Positions 7,937 through 18,011 of a stretch of DNA of 64,000 nt are shown in pieces. This stretch comes from Neisseria sicca (lineage in GTDB: Bacteria; Pseudomonadota; Gammaproteobacteria; Burkholderiales; Neisseriaceae). The notes beneath the pieces are model-generated. The model searched no databases, was not told the DNA's origin, and was given only the letters and a program-made list of their open reading frames with translations. Both the position numbers and the translations under genes were made by a program. The first letter of the stretch is position 1. Each line of letters starts with the position of its first letter. Location: positions 326,670 to 390,669 of the forward strand of contig NZ_POXG01000003.1 of NCBI RefSeq assembly GCF_003044565.1. Reading direction: 5' to 3'.

Positions 7937-9465
7937 GCGCGGCCTCCTTTGGTCTCAACATCGGCGGCAGGGCGGTTTTGTTTTTCAGGAGCGGCTTTCT
8001 TTTCCGGCTCGGAAATGTTTTGCGGCTTGGTCTCGGAAGGCAGCGCCGGAGCTTCTAAAGGTTTCGCTTCTGTTTGGGCGGCTGGAGCAGGTTTCTGCGC
8101 AGGACCAGGTCTTGCTTTGGCAGGATGGGGAGCCTTCGGAGCTGATGCGGTTTTCGGTGCAGAAGCAGTTTCGCCTGCGGGTGCGGCGGTTTGAGGAGCG
8201 GCAGCTTCGGAAGCGGCGGAGGGCAGAGGCGCGGACGCGGCGGAGGTTACAGGCTCAGGCAGTGCGACCGGAACGCGTGTGCCGTCTTGATAAGCGCGGA
8301 CTGCGCTGAGGCTGGCTTTCAAGCTGTCGTCTGAAATCATGCGTACATCCAGCGCTTTCAATTCGGACAACTCTTTCAGCCATGCCTGCGTTGCGGGCGA
8401 TTTGCCGTCAAAGTATTGTCTGACCGCCGCTTCGACGTAGTTCAAATCGCTTTGATAAACCTCGCCGTTGTGCTGCAACAACGCGGTACGCGCGTCCAAA
8501 AGGCGCAGGCGGAGGTTCTCGCGGACGAAATACGCCTGTTCGGGCGACAGCAGCATCGCGTCTTTATTGTCGAGTCGGCGGACTTCCACCAGCCCTTTAA
8601 GCGCAACCAAAGATTTATCCCAAGCGTTTTGCCACCAAGAGCCTGAAGATGCGCCGTTGCTTTGCGCCTGCTCGCCCGGCTGCAATACGCCGTCCAACAC
8701 CAGCGGCAGACCGGAAACGGCGGTTTCCAAACGGTCGAGGCGCAACGCCGTGCCGGAAATATCGACATACGGACGGTTTTTCAATGCCGCCAAATCATGG
8801 CTGACGGCTTGTTTGATAGGCAGCAGTTCGGGATGGTCGAAACGGCTCAGGCGGCCGTCGATGTGTTCCAATACTGCGGCTGCGCCTTGTACGTTGCCTG
8901 ACAACAGCAGTTGCTGCGAGGCAAGGTTCAACATGGTTTCCGCTTCGTCAACCAGCCAGTTGACGCGCCCTTTGGTCAGCTCCTGATACGCTTTTTGCGT
9001 CAACAGGATTTGTTCGCTGTTTGCCATTTGCGCTTTGCCCAAACGGTCGATTTCGGCTTGGATGGCGGTTTGGCGGTTTAAATGGTCTTTCAGGAGTAAA
9101 GCGTTTTCAGATTCGCCCAAGGCAGCTTTATCGAGCTTTTGGTTAAACGAAAGCTCTTGGTTTTTCAAAACGTTCTGCCCTTGTACAAACAAAAAGCCGC
9201 TTACGCCCAAACCCAGCAGCGCCAGCACCAGCGCGCCTGCTGCCAGCCCTCTGCCGCCGGATTGTTTAATGATGACGGGGGCGGGTTGGTTTTGGGGAAG
9301 ATTTTTAGATTCAGACATGTGTGTTCCTGCGTATTCGGAGGTTTTAGGCTGTTTTGCCTTTTTCGGAGCCGCTGTTTCAGACGACCCCGCATTGCCCTGA
9401 CTGTCGACGATAATCGGCCGACCGGCTTCGTTTGCTTCGGATGGATTGTCTTCAGACCGGCTCAT
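7933..9465 (-). CDS. hemX: HemX-like membrane protein
   Basis: A 510-aa protein of the HemX family (named for a presumed uroporphyrinogen-III methyltransferase activity that is unproven). A hydrophilic N-terminus, one transmembrane helix at about 75-96, a periplasmic coiled-coil region (about 100-330), and a long Ala/Pro/Lys-rich C-terminal tail (about 395-510) of low complexity are visible. Start ATG at 9465 has an AAGGAG site. It overlaps hemD by 14 bp and hemY by 4 bp, showing a tightly coupled operon. The extended tail is longer than in many homologues. Confidence 0.87.
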   Translation of the reverse strand: MSRSEDNPSEANEAGRPIIVDSQGNAGSSETAAPKKAKQPKTSEYAGTHMSESKNLPQNQPAPVIIKQSGGRGLAAGALVLALLGLGVSGFLFVQGQNVLKNQELSFNQKLDKAALGESENALLLKDHLNRQTAIQAEIDRLGKAQMANSEQILLTQKAYQELTKGRVNWLVDEAETMLNLASQQLLLSGNVQGAAAVLEHIDGRLSRFDHPELLPIKQAVSHDLAALKNRPYVDISGTALRLDRLETAVSGLPLVLDGVLQPGEQAQSNGASSGSWWQNAWDKSLVALKGLVEVRRLDNKDAMLLSPEQAYFVRENLRLRLLDARTALLQHNGEVYQSDLNYVEAAVRQYFDGKSPATQAWLKELSELKALDVRMISDDSLKASLSAVRAYQDGTRVPVALPEPVTSAASAPLPSAASEAAAPQTAAPAGETASAPKTASAPKAPHPAKARPGPAQKPAPAAQTEAKPLEAPALPSETKPQNISEPEKKAAPEKQNRPAADVETKGGRA

Positions 9466-10183
9466 CGGTTTGCTCCTTAGGAAATGATGAAAGTGCCGCT
9501 TTCAAAGAAGCGACGACCCGTATGTGGCGCGCACCCGCCTCGCGAAGCGCGTTGGCTATGCGCGGATGATGGGTGAAGTATAACAAGGATTCGAAGAATC
9601 GGGAAAATTGCGGCGGAACCTGCGTAAACAGCCCGCGCACCAGTTCGCCCGAAGCGATAAAGGCGGCATCAATGGATTCGGCATCAAAATCCTGCCAATT
9701 CAATTCATTAGGTCGTCTGAAATACACTTCCGCGATTTCCACCGCAAAGCCTTTTTTCTTTAACGACTCCGCCAAAAAATCGCGCCCGCCGCGTCCGCGC
9801 ACAATCAATATGCGTGCGCCCTGCGGCAGCGTATCCCAAACTGGCAGCCGCAACACTGCCTCGCTGTCGTTGCCTTCTTGCGGCACAGACACATTTTTAG
9901 CGCCGCAGCGTACCAACGCCCGACCGCTTGCCTGACCGACCGCAATCTGAGCCTTCAGGTCGTCTGCAAAATCCACATACGGCGCAGCGGTTTCAACTGC
10001 CGTCGGACTGACCCAAAATACCGCGTCCGCACGGGAAAACTGTTCTTTCAAGCCGCGCAACGCCGTTTCATCCGGCTCGATTTCAACCGGACTCAACACC
10101 CGCGCGCTCCACCCCGCCTGCGAACAGGTGCGCACATCATCTCCCGCACGCGCGGACGGACGGACAATCAGCATGACAGGCAT
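9452..10183 (-). CDS. hemD: Uroporphyrinogen-III synthase
   Basis: This 243-aa enzyme closes and isomerises hydroxymethylbilane to uroporphyrinogen III. Start chosen at 10183 (MPVMLIVRPS), which matches the family N-terminus; a longer frame to 10297 adds residues unlike HemD. The start is directly preceded by an uptake sequence whose AGAGG sits nine bases before the ATG and probably serves as ribosome-binding site. Family features: N-terminal RPxA, central FVSPTAV-like segment (FWVSPTAVE). Sequence divergence is high in this family, but the operon with hemX and hemY supports the call. hemC is not adjacent. Confidence 0.9.
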   Translation of the reverse strand: MPVMLIVRPSARAGDDVRTCSQAGWSARVLSPVEIEPDETALRGLKEQFSRADAVFWVSPTAVETAAPYVDFADDLKAQIAVGQASGRALVRCGAKNVSVPQEGNDSEAVLRLPVWDTLPQGARILIVRGRGGRDFLAESLKKKGFAVEIAEVYFRRPNELNWQDFDAESIDAAFIASGELVRGLFTQVPPQFSRFFESLLYFTHHPRIANALREAGARHIRVVASLKAALSSFPKEQTDEPV

Positions 10184-10371
10184 TTCAGACGACCTCTTTA
10201 TAGGATGGGTAATGTGTTGATGACGTTTAAATCGGTTTGAAAAAACATATCCAATGGATATAATTCTTTTTGTATTTTTACGGTTGATGCCTGCCAAGTC
10301 AATACTGAGTATGGTTTCAATAGGGTATTGGGCGGTAGGCTAGGCATGATTCGATTTTAGGAAAACATAAT

Positions 10372-10791
10372 ATGAACAAAATAGCGACAATACTTTTCGC
10401 TGCGTTACTGGTGCCGTCTGTCTCTTTTGCAAGCGGAGACAATGCCGCCAAGATTCATTTGGTTAAGAAAATTTATCAAGAAGCAAGCCGCGATGATGAA
10501 TCGGGCGTGAAGATTTTGAACCGATATGCAGATGCTTCTTTGAAAAAAGCCATCCGTACTGCTTCTCGGTCGGCGGATTTGTGTGTGGAGGCTGATCCGA
10601 TATGGAACAGTCAGGATCCTGAAACCGAAGTAAAGGTCAGCGTGTCTGCCTTGTCCAACGGCAAAATTCGTGCCAGCTTCAAACAATGGGGCAGTCCGGT
10701 CAAGGTAGATTATTCGGTCAACTGCTCCGGAAATGTCTGCAAAGTGACGGATGTCGATCATCTCAAACGTACTTGGCTGCAATGCCGTTAA
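10372..10791 (+). CDS. Secreted uncharacterised protein, 139 aa
   Basis: Starts ATG at 10372 after AGGAAAACATA. A clear Sec signal peptide (about residues 1-20, cleavage after VSFA) is followed by a small mature domain with cysteines near 76, 122, 126 and 138 that could form disulfides in the periplasm. It resembles small DUF3828-type periplasmic proteins in layout, but I cannot assign the family. It is divergent from hemD, which starts 188 bp away. An uptake-sequence terminator follows. Confidence 0.75.
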   Translation: MNKIATILFAALLVPSVSFASGDNAAKIHLVKKIYQEASRDDESGVKILNRYADASLKKAIRTASRSADLCVEADPIWNSQDPETEVKVSVSALSNGKIRASFKQWGSPVKVDYSVNCSGNVCKVTDVDHLKRTWLQCR

Positions 10792-10813
10792 TGTGTTGGA
10801 TTCATTAAAAGGT

Positions 10814-10851
10814 CAAAAGGTCGTCTGAAAACGCTTTTCAGACGACCTTTG
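10814..10851. terminator. Inverted uptake-sequence terminator
   Basis: AAAGGTCGTCTGAAAACGC and TTTTCAGACGACCTTT with a minimal loop; it serves the secreted-protein gene and possibly the convergent nuclease gene. Confidence 0.8.
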
Positions 10852-11025
10852 CTTATACTATGGGCTGTCGACATTCAATAGTTTCTGTGCCTTTTTATCC
10901 CCAAAGCGGCATTTTCTGCGTTGGAAATCCTCGCAAGGCGTCCAACCTTGTTGCGGTTTCCGCCTTGAATCTTCCGCTTTATGAACAAAAATCCACTTGA
11001 AAAATGAAATGTCGAAAGCTGCTAG

Positions 11026-11772
11026 TTACCAAATCCCAAACCATTGTCCGCCTGATTCTTCACGGCGGTCGTTGTGTCCGCCGTTTTGCCCTTCGCGCTC
11101 TTCGCGGCGGAAGTTCCACGGGGCTTGGGGATTTTTACCGCTCCACAAGCCTTTGCGTTTTTGTTTTGCCTGTTTTTGGGCGGCGGCGTAGTCGGTGTAG
11201 GCGGTTTTGCTTTGCTGCTTTTTGGCGTAGCTGTCGTAATGCCATGCCGCTCCGTCGCGCAGTTGCATGAGGTTCAAATCGGTTGTGCCGACGGAAACTT
11301 GCGCGACTTCACGTTTGTAGCGGTCTGTTTCAAATACGAGTACCTTCACCTTTTTACCGTCGGCGGCGTCAATTAAGTTGTCCCGCGAACGTGTGCCGTA
11401 TGCCTGATTGATTTCGGGCGCGTCGATATACGCCATGCGGATTTTGTGTTTCGCGCCGTCTTCGTCGATAACGTGGAGCGTGTCGCCGTCGTGGATTTTG
11501 GAGATTTTGCCGCGATAGGTATGGGGCGCGGCGGGATTGCGTTTTTGAGTGTGCGGACGGCTTTGGTGTGCATTATTTTCAGACGACCCTGATTTGACGG
11601 TTTCCGATAATAATGCGCCGAAGGCTTCCATGCCGAAATGGCTGCTGCCTGTGAGCGCAGAAGCGAATTGCACGCCGGAGCGGATGATTTCGGTATCGCG
11701 CGAGCTGTAACCCAATGCGCCCAAGACGGACAAAACCACGGGAAGCCATTTTAAGATTGTTTTGGTTTTCAT
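11026..11772 (-). CDS. Thermonuclease family (staphylococcal-nuclease-like) protein
   Basis: 248 aa. An N-terminal hydrophobic segment (about 8-24) suggests export or membrane anchoring. The SNase/OB-fold domain spans about 85-215, with the Ca-binding/catalytic cluster DGDT, IDAPE and RYKRE (equivalents of Asp21, Asp40/Glu43 and Arg87 of staphylococcal nuclease). An uptake sequence falls in the linker (SGSSEN, about residue 64), consistent with long residence in Neisseria. Probably a periplasmic or surface Ca-dependent nuclease. The C-terminal tail is low-complexity and basic. Confidence 0.85.
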   Translation of the reverse strand: MKTKTILKWLPVVLSVLGALGYSSRDTEIIRSGVQFASALTGSSHFGMEAFGALLSETVKSGSSENNAHQSRPHTQKRNPAAPHTYRGKISKIHDGDTLHVIDEDGAKHKIRMAYIDAPEINQAYGTRSRDNLIDAADGKKVKVLVFETDRYKREVAQVSVGTTDLNLMQLRDGAAWHYDSYAKKQQSKTAYTDYAAAQKQAKQKRKGLWSGKNPQAPWNFRREEREGQNGGHNDRREESGGQWFGIW

Positions 11773-11793
11773 AAGGTTGACGGTGGTTTGTTT

Positions 11794-11826
11794 GAGGTCG
11801 TCTGAAATTTTTCAGACGACCTTTTT
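11794..11826 (-). terminator. Inverted uptake-sequence terminator
   Basis: GAGGTCGTCTGAAA and TTTTCAGACGACCTTTTT are almost back to back, between the sensor kinase gene and the nuclease gene. Confidence 0.75.
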
Positions 11827-11901
11827 GATGAGGCTTTCGGTGTAAATCTGATTGAGAAGTGTGCGCTTGCCGTAGAAGTCTATGGGTGGGAAATGCTTGT
11901 A

Positions 11902-12942
11902 TCAACCGAACAGTCTGTTCACATCAGACGCTTTTTTGCGGTAAGGCAGGCGGATGTCGACGCGGAAAATGCCGTCGAGTTGGCGGCTTTGGATTTTGGC
12001 GTCGTTGTCGTACATCAGTGTCAGACGTTCTTTGAGGTTGCGCAGCGCCATCGAGTTGCCCTTGTGCGGCTTGGCGTTTTCGCTGCTTTCAGGCGGGGTG
12101 TACGGGTTTTCGATGCGGATGTAAATGGATGATTTGTTGAGCTTGGTAAACACGGTAATCATGCCGGGGCGGTGGGTCGATTCGACGCCGTGGAAGACCG
12201 CGTTTTCCAAAAGGGGTTGGAGCAGGAGGTGCGGCGTTTCCGCGTCATCGGGCGCTTGGTGCTGCCACATAACCTGCACGCGCATATGACCCATACGGAT
12301 TTGTTCGATGGCGATGTATTCCTGTGCCCACTCGATTTCCTGTCCTAAAGTGCTGCTTTGGCTGCCGTCACGCAGTTGGGCGCGGAACAGGTTGGCGAGG
12401 TTTTCCAACAGGGTTTCCGCGTCATACGGGCGCAGGCGGATCAGGCTGATGGCGGCATTGAGGCTGTTGAACAGGAAATGCGGGCGGATACGGGCGGTCA
12501 GCGCGCTGAGGCGGGCTTCGGAAACCGAAGGCGCAAGCCCGTTGCGGCGCGAACCTTCGTAATACATCAGCCCGAGCAGGAACAGGTTGAATAGGAAAAA
12601 ATGTTGCGACAGCGATCTGCCATTCGTTTTTAAAACGATAAAATCAACAATCACAAATATCGACAGGTTCAAAAGATAGGTAATAATGACGCCGTAGGGT
12701 GCTTCTTTGATGGAAGGTACGAATATATTGACGAAATAGGCTTTGACCAAAATGCCCAAAAGTACGGGGAATATCCATTTGGAGTGGTGGTAAATCTCTG
12801 CGGAATAGGAGAGTGAGGAATCGCTGATTAAGGGTAGAAAAAACAGACTGCCCAAGACAATAATCAAAAGGCGCACGACTGTCGCGGAATTGCGCAGGTC
12901 CGGGGCGGCGAATGTATTGTTGATTTGACGTATAATAGACAT
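11902..12942 (-). CDS. Sensor histidine kinase, LytS/AlgZ (FimS) type
   Basis: 346 aa with four hydrophobic segments in the first 130 residues, then a His_kinase (PF06580-type) domain. The phospho-acceptor lies in the RPHFLFNSLN box (His155), the N-box is LLENAVFHG (about 250-258), and a G-rich GNSMALRNLKERL segment follows (about 305). The gene is divergent from argH, exactly as fimS/algZ is beside argH in Pseudomonas, where algR, hemC, hemD, hemX and hemY follow. Here no response regulator is adjacent. Membrane-bound; signal unknown. Confidence 0.85.
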   Translation of the reverse strand: MSIIRQINNTFAAPDLRNSATVVRLLIIVLGSLFFLPLISDSSLSYSAEIYHHSKWIFPVLLGILVKAYFVNIFVPSIKEAPYGVIITYLLNLSIFVIVDFIVLKTNGRSLSQHFFLFNLFLLGLMYYEGSRRNGLAPSVSEARLSALTARIRPHFLFNSLNAAISLIRLRPYDAETLLENLANLFRAQLRDGSQSSTLGQEIEWAQEYIAIEQIRMGHMRVQVMWQHQAPDDAETPHLLLQPLLENAVFHGVESTHRPGMITVFTKLNKSSIYIRIENPYTPPESSENAKPHKGNSMALRNLKERLTLMYDNDAKIQSRQLDGIFRVDIRLPYRKKASDVNRLFG

Positions 12943-13020
12943 AAAATATTTCCAACCGTTTTCTTTTAATGCGTTTATACGAGCCTTATCGGCTCTGTTA
13001 TTTTATCTGAGGATGAAACC

Positions 13021-14400
13021 ATGAGTAAGGACAAAACCTGGTCTGGCCGTTTCAACGAGCCTGTTTCCGAACTGGTAAAAAAATACACCGGTTCGATCGA
13101 TTTCGATAAACGGCTTGCCGAGTGGGACATTCAGGGTTCGCTGGCGCACGCGCAAATGCTTGTTCAATCAGGTGTTTTGAGTGAAGAAGATTTGGCGGCG
13201 ATCCGTCAGGGAATGGCGGAGATTATAGCAGAAATCAAGGACGGTACTATTTCTTGGTCGCTGGATTTAGAAGATGTCCATATGAACATCGAACGCCGTC
13301 TGACCGATAAAATCGGCGATGCGGGCAAACGCCTGCACACCGGACGCAGCCGCAACGACCAAGTCGCCACCGACATCCGCCTGTGGCTGCGCGATCAAAT
13401 TACCGTTATTCAAGACCTGATTCGAAGCCTGCAAACGGCTTTGGTCGATTTGGCGGAACAAAACGCCGAAACCGTCATGCCCGGTTTTACCCATCTGCAA
13501 GTCGCCCAGCCCGTCAGCTTCGGACACCACATGCTCGCCTATGTCGAAATGCTCGGACGCGATTTCGAGCGCATGACCGACTGTCGCAAACGCGTCAACC
13601 GTATGCCGCTCGGCGCTGCCGCCCTTGCCGGTACGACTTATCCGATTCAGCGCGAAATCACCGCCGAATTGCTGGGCTTTGAACAAATCTGCCAAAACTC
13701 GCTCGATGCCGTATCCGACCGCGATTTTGCCATTGAGTTCACCGCAGCAGCATCGTTGATTATGATCCACCTGAGCCGCCTGTCTGAAGAATTGATTTTG
13801 TGGATGAGTCCGCGTTTCGGCTTTATCGACATTGCCGACCGTTTCTGTACGGGTTCGTCCATCATGCCGCAGAAGAAAAATCCCGACGTTCCCGAACTCG
13901 TGCGCGGCAAATCCGGTCGAGTCATCGGACACCTTATCGGCTTGATTACCCTGATGAAATCTCAGCCCTTGGCGTACAACAAAGACAATCAGGAAGACAA
14001 AGAACCGCTGTTTGACACCGCCGACACGCTCATCGACACACTGCGGATTTACGCCGATATGATGCGCGGCGTGACCGTCAAACCCGACAATATGCGCGCC
14101 GCCGTCATGCAGGGCTTCGCCACCGCCACCGATTTGGCAGATTACTTGGTAAAAAAAGGCATGCCTTTCCGCGACAGCCACGAAGTCGTCGCCCAAGCCG
14201 TGCGCCACGCCGATCAAGCGGGCGTCGATTTGAGCGAACTGCCGCTTGCAGTCTTGCAAGGTTTCAGCAACTTGATTTCAGACGACGTGTACGGCGTACT
14301 GACACCCGAAGGCAGCCTGAACGCGCGCAACCACTTGGGCGGAACCGCGCCGGAACAAGTGCGCTTCCAAGTCAAACGCTGGCGGGAATTATTGGCTTAA
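13021..14400 (+). CDS. argH: Argininosuccinate lyase
   Basis: 459 aa, full length. It splits argininosuccinate to arginine and fumarate, the last step of arginine synthesis. The fumarase/aspartase-superfamily signature [12 protein letters not shown] (about 278-289, catalytic Ser in the flexible loop) and HTGRSRND (about 105) are present. Start ATG at 13021 follows GAGGATGAAACC. The 78-bp divergent intergenic region holds a small hairpin (GAGCC TTATC GGCTC, 12981-12995) in the argH leader. Confidence 0.96.
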   Translation: MSKDKTWSGRFNEPVSELVKKYTGSIDFDKRLAEWDIQGSLAHAQMLVQSGVLSEEDLAAIRQGMAEIIAEIKDGTISWSLDLEDVHMNIERRLTDKIGDAGKRLHTGRSRNDQVATDIRLWLRDQITVIQDLIRSLQTALVDLAEQNAETVMPGFTHLQVAQPVSFGHHMLAYVEMLGRDFERMTDCRKRVNRMPLGAAALAGTTYPIQREITAELLGFEQICQNSLDAVSDRDFAIEFTAAASLIMIHLSRLSEELILWMSPRFGFIDIADRFCTGSSIMPQKKNPDVPELVRGKSGRVIGHLIGLITLMKSQPLAYNKDNQEDKEPLFDTADTLIDTLRIYADMMRGVTVKPDNMRAAVMQGFATATDLADYLVKKGMPFRDSHEVVAQAVRHADQAGVDLSELPLAVLQGFSNLISDDVYGVLTPEGSLNARNHLGGTAPEQVRFQVKRWRELLA

Positions 14401-14412
14401 AAGGAATAGATA

Positions 14413-14458
14413 GAAAGGTCGTCTGAAAACTGGGAATAGGGTTTCAGACGACCTTTTG
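14413..14458 (+). terminator. Uptake-sequence terminator after argH
   Basis: AAAGGTCGTCTGAAAACTG and CAGTTT-like GGGTTTCAGACGACCTTTT arms, immediately after argH. Confidence 0.8.
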
Positions 14459-14485
14459 ATATAAGGAGAACATTTATATTAGCTT

Positions 14486-14642
14486 TATAGTGGATTAAAT
14501 TTAAACCAGTACGGCGTTGCCTCGCCTTAGCTCAAAGAGAACGATTCTCTAAGGTGCTGAAGCACCAAGTGAATCGGTTCCGTACTATCTGTACTGTCTG
14601 CGGCTTCGTCGCCTTGTCCTGATTTAAATTTAATCCACTATA
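14486..14642. repeat. Correia element (long form, 157 bp)
   Basis: TATAGTGGATTAAATTTAAA at the left and TTTAAATTTAATCCACTATA at the right, with the internal GATTCTCTAAGG block. It lies between the convergent argH and glnD genes. The remaining 110 bp on its right hold no gene. Confidence 0.93.
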
Positions 14643-14752
14643 AACACGGGTGAAAAAGTGTGAACGATTGCCTGTTGGCTAAGTTGATTCACATCGACAG
14701 GCAGAACAAAAGAAATAGGTTTTTGATTGAAAACTGTCTCAAAACCAAAAAC

Positions 14753-14796
14753 AGAGGTCGTCTGAAAATCGAAAACAGGTTTTCAGACGACCTCTT
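14753..14796 (-). terminator. Uptake-sequence terminator after glnD
   Basis: AGAGGTCGTCTGAAAA and TTTTCAGACGACCTCT, 23 bp downstream of the glnD stop codon. Confidence 0.8.
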
Positions 14797-14818
14797 ACTT
14801 TTCCCTTAAATCCACCCA

Positions 14819-17380
14819 TCACACCGACAATTGTTCCAACAAAGCCTGTTTCAACGACGACTGCGTTTTCGGATTTTTCAAATCGGGGCTGAAGACGATG
14901 AAGCTGTCTTCGACGCGTTCGTCCAGCGTGGAGATTTTGGCGTAACGCAGGCTGACGTTGTGGGCGAAGAAGACTTCCGCCATGTCGGCGAGCAGGAAGG
15001 GGCGGTTGACGGCGGTGATTTCGACGGAATACCAGTCGGGATAGTCTTCTTCGGGTGTGATGGTGATGCTCGGTGCAATCGGCATGTAGCGGCTGCGGCG
15101 GCTGATGCGGCGGCTGTGGCTTTGGGTTTCGGAAACGGTGTGTCCGTGGATAAAGCTGTTGAGTTCTGCTTCGAGCGCGCTTTGGATGTCGGGGTAGTCT
15201 TCGGGGGCGTGTTGCGAGGGGATTTGCACGATGAAGGTGTCGAGGATGTAGTCGTGTTCGGTGATAAAGGCGCGGGCGGCAAGGATGTCGAAGCCGTGGC
15301 GGCTGAAGATGCGGCAGAGGCGAGCGAACAGGCGCGGACCGTTGGGCATGAAGACCATGACTTGAAAGCTGTCGCTTTTGGGCAGGATGCGGCTGCGGAC
15401 GATGGGAGTTTCAAAGTCATGTACGAGGTTGGCGGCGTGCCACAGGATTTCGCGGGACTGATGGCGGGCGAAGTAGGCAGAACCGAGCGCGTTCCATAGT
15501 TTTTTCTGCTGTTTTTCGGGGACGGCGGCGCGGGTAAGCAATTCGGCGGCTTCTTGTTGGCGGCGGCCGAAGAGGGCGTGCGGGTTGCCTCCGTTGCCTG
15601 CGAGGTAGCGTCCGGCGGCGTGAAACAGGCTTTCCAGCAGGCTGGCGCGCCATGCGTTCCACAGTTTGGGATTGGTGCCGCGTATGTCGGAAATGGTGAG
15701 AAGGTAGAGTGCGCTGAGGCGTTCGTGGGTTTGTACGCGTTTGCAGAAGGCATCGAGTACGTCGGGGTCTTGGATGTCTTCTTTTTGGGCGACGGTGGAC
15801 ATGAGCAGGTGGTTTTCGACCAGCCAGGCGAGCAGGTCGCTTTCTTCTTCGGTCAGGAAGTGGTCGGCGGCAAATTGGCGCGCGTCTGCGATGCCTTGTA
15901 TGGCATGGTCGCCGCCGCGTCCTTTGGCGATGTCGTGGAAGAAGGCGGCGAGATAGAGGATGTCTTGTTTTTCAAAGGACTGCATCAGTGCGGAGGCGTA
16001 GGGCAGCTCGTGGCTGTGCATGTCTAGGGCAAGGCGGCGGACGTTGCGGACGACGGCGAGGATATGGTCGTCCACAGGATAAATGTGGAACAGGTCATGC
16101 TGGAGCAGACCGACGATTTTTTCCCATGCGGGCAGATAGCGGCCGAGCACGCCGTAGAGGTTGAGAAAGCGCAGGGTTTGGGTCAGTCCGTTGCCGCTGC
16201 GGAAAAAGCCGGCGAAACGGCGGCGGTTTTCGGGATTTTGGTAGAAGCTGCGGTTGATTTTGCGCGTCGCGCCCCACCATGCGCGCAGGGTTTGAGGTTC
16301 GAGCGCGGTAATGTCGTTGCGCTGCTGCATGATTTCGACGATTTTGAAAATGTGTTCGGGTCGTCTGAAAAAAATATCGGTGTGCCGCGCGGCGATTTGG
16401 TTGTTCACTTGGATGTAGTCGTCGTCAATCCGCAGGGTAACGCGCATCGGCGTCGAAGAAACGCGGCTTTGTAGCATGGGCGTGAGGATGCCGCTCAATT
16501 GTTTGACGGTTTTAATCGCGCGGTAAAACACGCGCATCAGTTCTTCGCTTTGGCGGCGGAGATTCAAGTCTTGATAGCCCATACTTTCGGCGACTTGCGG
16601 CTGTAAATCGAACAGCAGGCGGTCTTCGGCGCGCTTCGCGTTTAAATGCAGATGGATGCGGATGTGGGCGAGGCGGCGGTAGCCGTGCGAAAGCATACCG
16701 GCTTCGGTGCGCGTCAGAATACCTTGTTGTACCAACGCAGGAAGATTGGTTGCCAAACCTTGCGCTTTCGCTATCCAAAGCAGGGTGTGGATGTCGCGCA
16801 GACCGCCCGGACAGCTTTTGATGTTCGGTTCCAACACCGCCCCTGAGCCTTGCGATTTGGCATGGCGGTGTTCCATCTCCACCAGTTTTGCTTCGATAAA
16901 CGCCGCTACATTGCGTTGCGCGTTCATTTTTTCCGTCAACTCGTCTGCTGTCTGGCGGTTGCCGAACAAAAAACGAGCCTCTAAAAACGCTGTGTCCCCC
17001 GTAATATCATCGCGCACGCTTTCACACAGCTCATCAACGCTGCCGCTTTTGACCGACGGCGCAAGTTTCATGTCCCACAAATCCTGTACAAAAGCCGCGA
17101 TTTTCTCTTGGAGGTCGTCTGAAACGGTTTCAGACGACACGACCGCCAAATCCAAATCAGAATAAGGATACAGCTCGCCGCGCCCGAAGCCGCCGGTTGC
17201 CATCAGGCATAAACCGCTGTTTTGGAAATGTTTGTCCCAAAGTGCCGCCAGCAAGGTTTCGACTGCCGCCGTATATTCCCTGAAAAATACCGACACGCGG
17301 TTGGCTTTTAAATAATGCGCTTCGGCGGCATCACGCTGCTGTTTGAAGGTTTCCAATGCTGAAGACAGGTTTGCAGACAT
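14819..17380 (-). CDS. glnD: [Protein-PII] uridylyltransferase / uridylyl-removing enzyme
   Basis: 853 aa, full length. It senses glutamine and uridylylates or deuridylylates PII proteins, controlling nitrogen assimilation. Domains in order: nucleotidyltransferase with [15 protein letters not shown] (about 63-77; Asp pair for metal binding), helical GlnD_PII region, HD hydrolase domain with [13 protein letters not shown] (about 458-470), and two C-terminal ACT domains (about 680-760 and 785-850). Uptake sequences lie inside the reading frame (for example about 17112 and 17134). The small XRE gene lies 51 bp upstream on the same strand. Confidence 0.96.
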   Translation of the reverse strand: MSANLSSALETFKQQRDAAEAHYLKANRVSVFFREYTAAVETLLAALWDKHFQNSGLCLMATGGFGRGELYPYSDLDLAVVSSETVSDDLQEKIAAFVQDLWDMKLAPSVKSGSVDELCESVRDDITGDTAFLEARFLFGNRQTADELTEKMNAQRNVAAFIEAKLVEMEHRHAKSQGSGAVLEPNIKSCPGGLRDIHTLLWIAKAQGLATNLPALVQQGILTRTEAGMLSHGYRRLAHIRIHLHLNAKRAEDRLLFDLQPQVAESMGYQDLNLRRQSEELMRVFYRAIKTVKQLSGILTPMLQSRVSSTPMRVTLRIDDDYIQVNNQIAARHTDIFFRRPEHIFKIVEIMQQRNDITALEPQTLRAWWGATRKINRSFYQNPENRRRFAGFFRSGNGLTQTLRFLNLYGVLGRYLPAWEKIVGLLQHDLFHIYPVDDHILAVVRNVRRLALDMHSHELPYASALMQSFEKQDILYLAAFFHDIAKGRGGDHAIQGIADARQFAADHFLTEEESDLLAWLVENHLLMSTVAQKEDIQDPDVLDAFCKRVQTHERLSALYLLTISDIRGTNPKLWNAWRASLLESLFHAAGRYLAGNGGNPHALFGRRQQEAAELLTRAAVPEKQQKKLWNALGSAYFARHQSREILWHAANLVHDFETPIVRSRILPKSDSFQVMVFMPNGPRLFARLCRIFSRHGFDILAARAFITEHDYILDTFIVQIPSQHAPEDYPDIQSALEAELNSFIHGHTVSETQSHSRRISRRSRYMPIAPSITITPEEDYPDWYSVEITAVNRPFLLADMAEVFFAHNVSLRYAKISTLDERVEDSFIVFSPDLKNPKTQSSLKQALLEQLSV

Positions 17381-17431
17381 TTTTTATTCTTTCGAGTTAT
17401 GGATGGCGTAAGGCTAAAGGTGGTTAGGCAG

Positions 17432-17749
17432 TCAAATATCGTTTTCAGACGACCTCTGCTGGACAGCCGAGGGATTGGTCATCAGGTTTAGCAGTTCCTG
17501 CGGCGGCAGCAGTAACTGATACGCCGCCACGCCCAAAGCCGTCGCCATCTTTTCAATATTCGATAACGCAATGTTCCAGCGTTTGCGCTCCACAGCCGAT
17601 ACATAAGTCCTGTCCAAACCGCATTGCCGCGCCAGCTCTTCCTGAGACCAACCCTTATTCACGCGGAAAACCCGCATGTTGTACGCCAATACTGCCCGTA
17701 AATCTTGCTCGTCAGGCAATTCGGCAGGAGGAGTCAATTTATTGCTCAT
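17432..17749 (-). CDS. XRE-family helix-turn-helix regulator
   Basis: 105 aa. The HTH_3/XRE domain is about residues 22-82, with helix-turn-helix SQEELARQCGLDRTYVSAVE. The short C-terminal tail has no extra domain. It is similar in size to controller (C) proteins of restriction systems, but no restriction genes are nearby. It lies upstream of glnD on the same strand and downstream of the sRNA gene at 17820-17963. Target unknown. Confidence 0.85.
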   Translation of the reverse strand: MSNKLTPPAELPDEQDLRAVLAYNMRVFRVNKGWSQEELARQCGLDRTYVSAVERKRWNIALSNIEKMATALGVAAYQLLLPPQELLNLMTNPSAVQQRSSENDI

Positions 17750-17819
17750 GATTTTGCTTTCGGATAAAAGTTTTAAATGAAAGAATTTGCTGTTACGGAT
17801 TTTACTTCACATAAAAACC

Positions 17820-17963
17820 AAAAAAAAGGGGTGGCAACAGCCACACCCAAACACACACACATCAAGAGGAAAGAGATAGAGAGTATTAAATCAAAGCAGA
17901 TGTATCATCTACTACTGATCAGAAAATCTTGAAGACTTTGAGAAATGTCGTCTCAGTTCCAAT
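17820..17963 (-). ncRNA. aniS: FNR-activated small RNA, AniS/FnrS type
   Basis: Predicted transcript of about 143 nt. The 3' end is a strong intrinsic terminator: GGGTGTGGC, loop TGTT, GCCACCCC, then eight T (17820-17848). An unstructured U/C-rich stretch (CTCTTTCCTCTTGATG, typical of a base-pairing seed) precedes it. The start is inferred from a -10 TATAAT at 17971-17976 and an FNR box centred 41.5 bp upstream. The arrangement beside the glnD/XRE genes matches my recollection of the meningococcal oxygen-limitation sRNA AniS (gonococcal FnrS). No protein-coding frame is credible here. Confidence 0.72.
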
Positions 17964-17970
17964 GTCAGCG

Positions 17971-18011
17971 ATTATAAATGAAACTCAATTTGGAGCTTTG
18001 ATTCAAATCAA
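17971..18011 (-). promoter_or_regulatory. FNR-dependent class II promoter of the sRNA
   Basis: A perfect FNR box TTGAT-TCAA-ATCAA lies at 17998-18011. On the minus strand a TATAAT -10 hexamer lies at 17971-17976. The box centre (18004.5) is 41.5 bp upstream of the predicted start at about 17963, the exact class II FNR geometry. There is no -35 match, as expected for an activator-dependent promoter. Confidence 0.8.
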
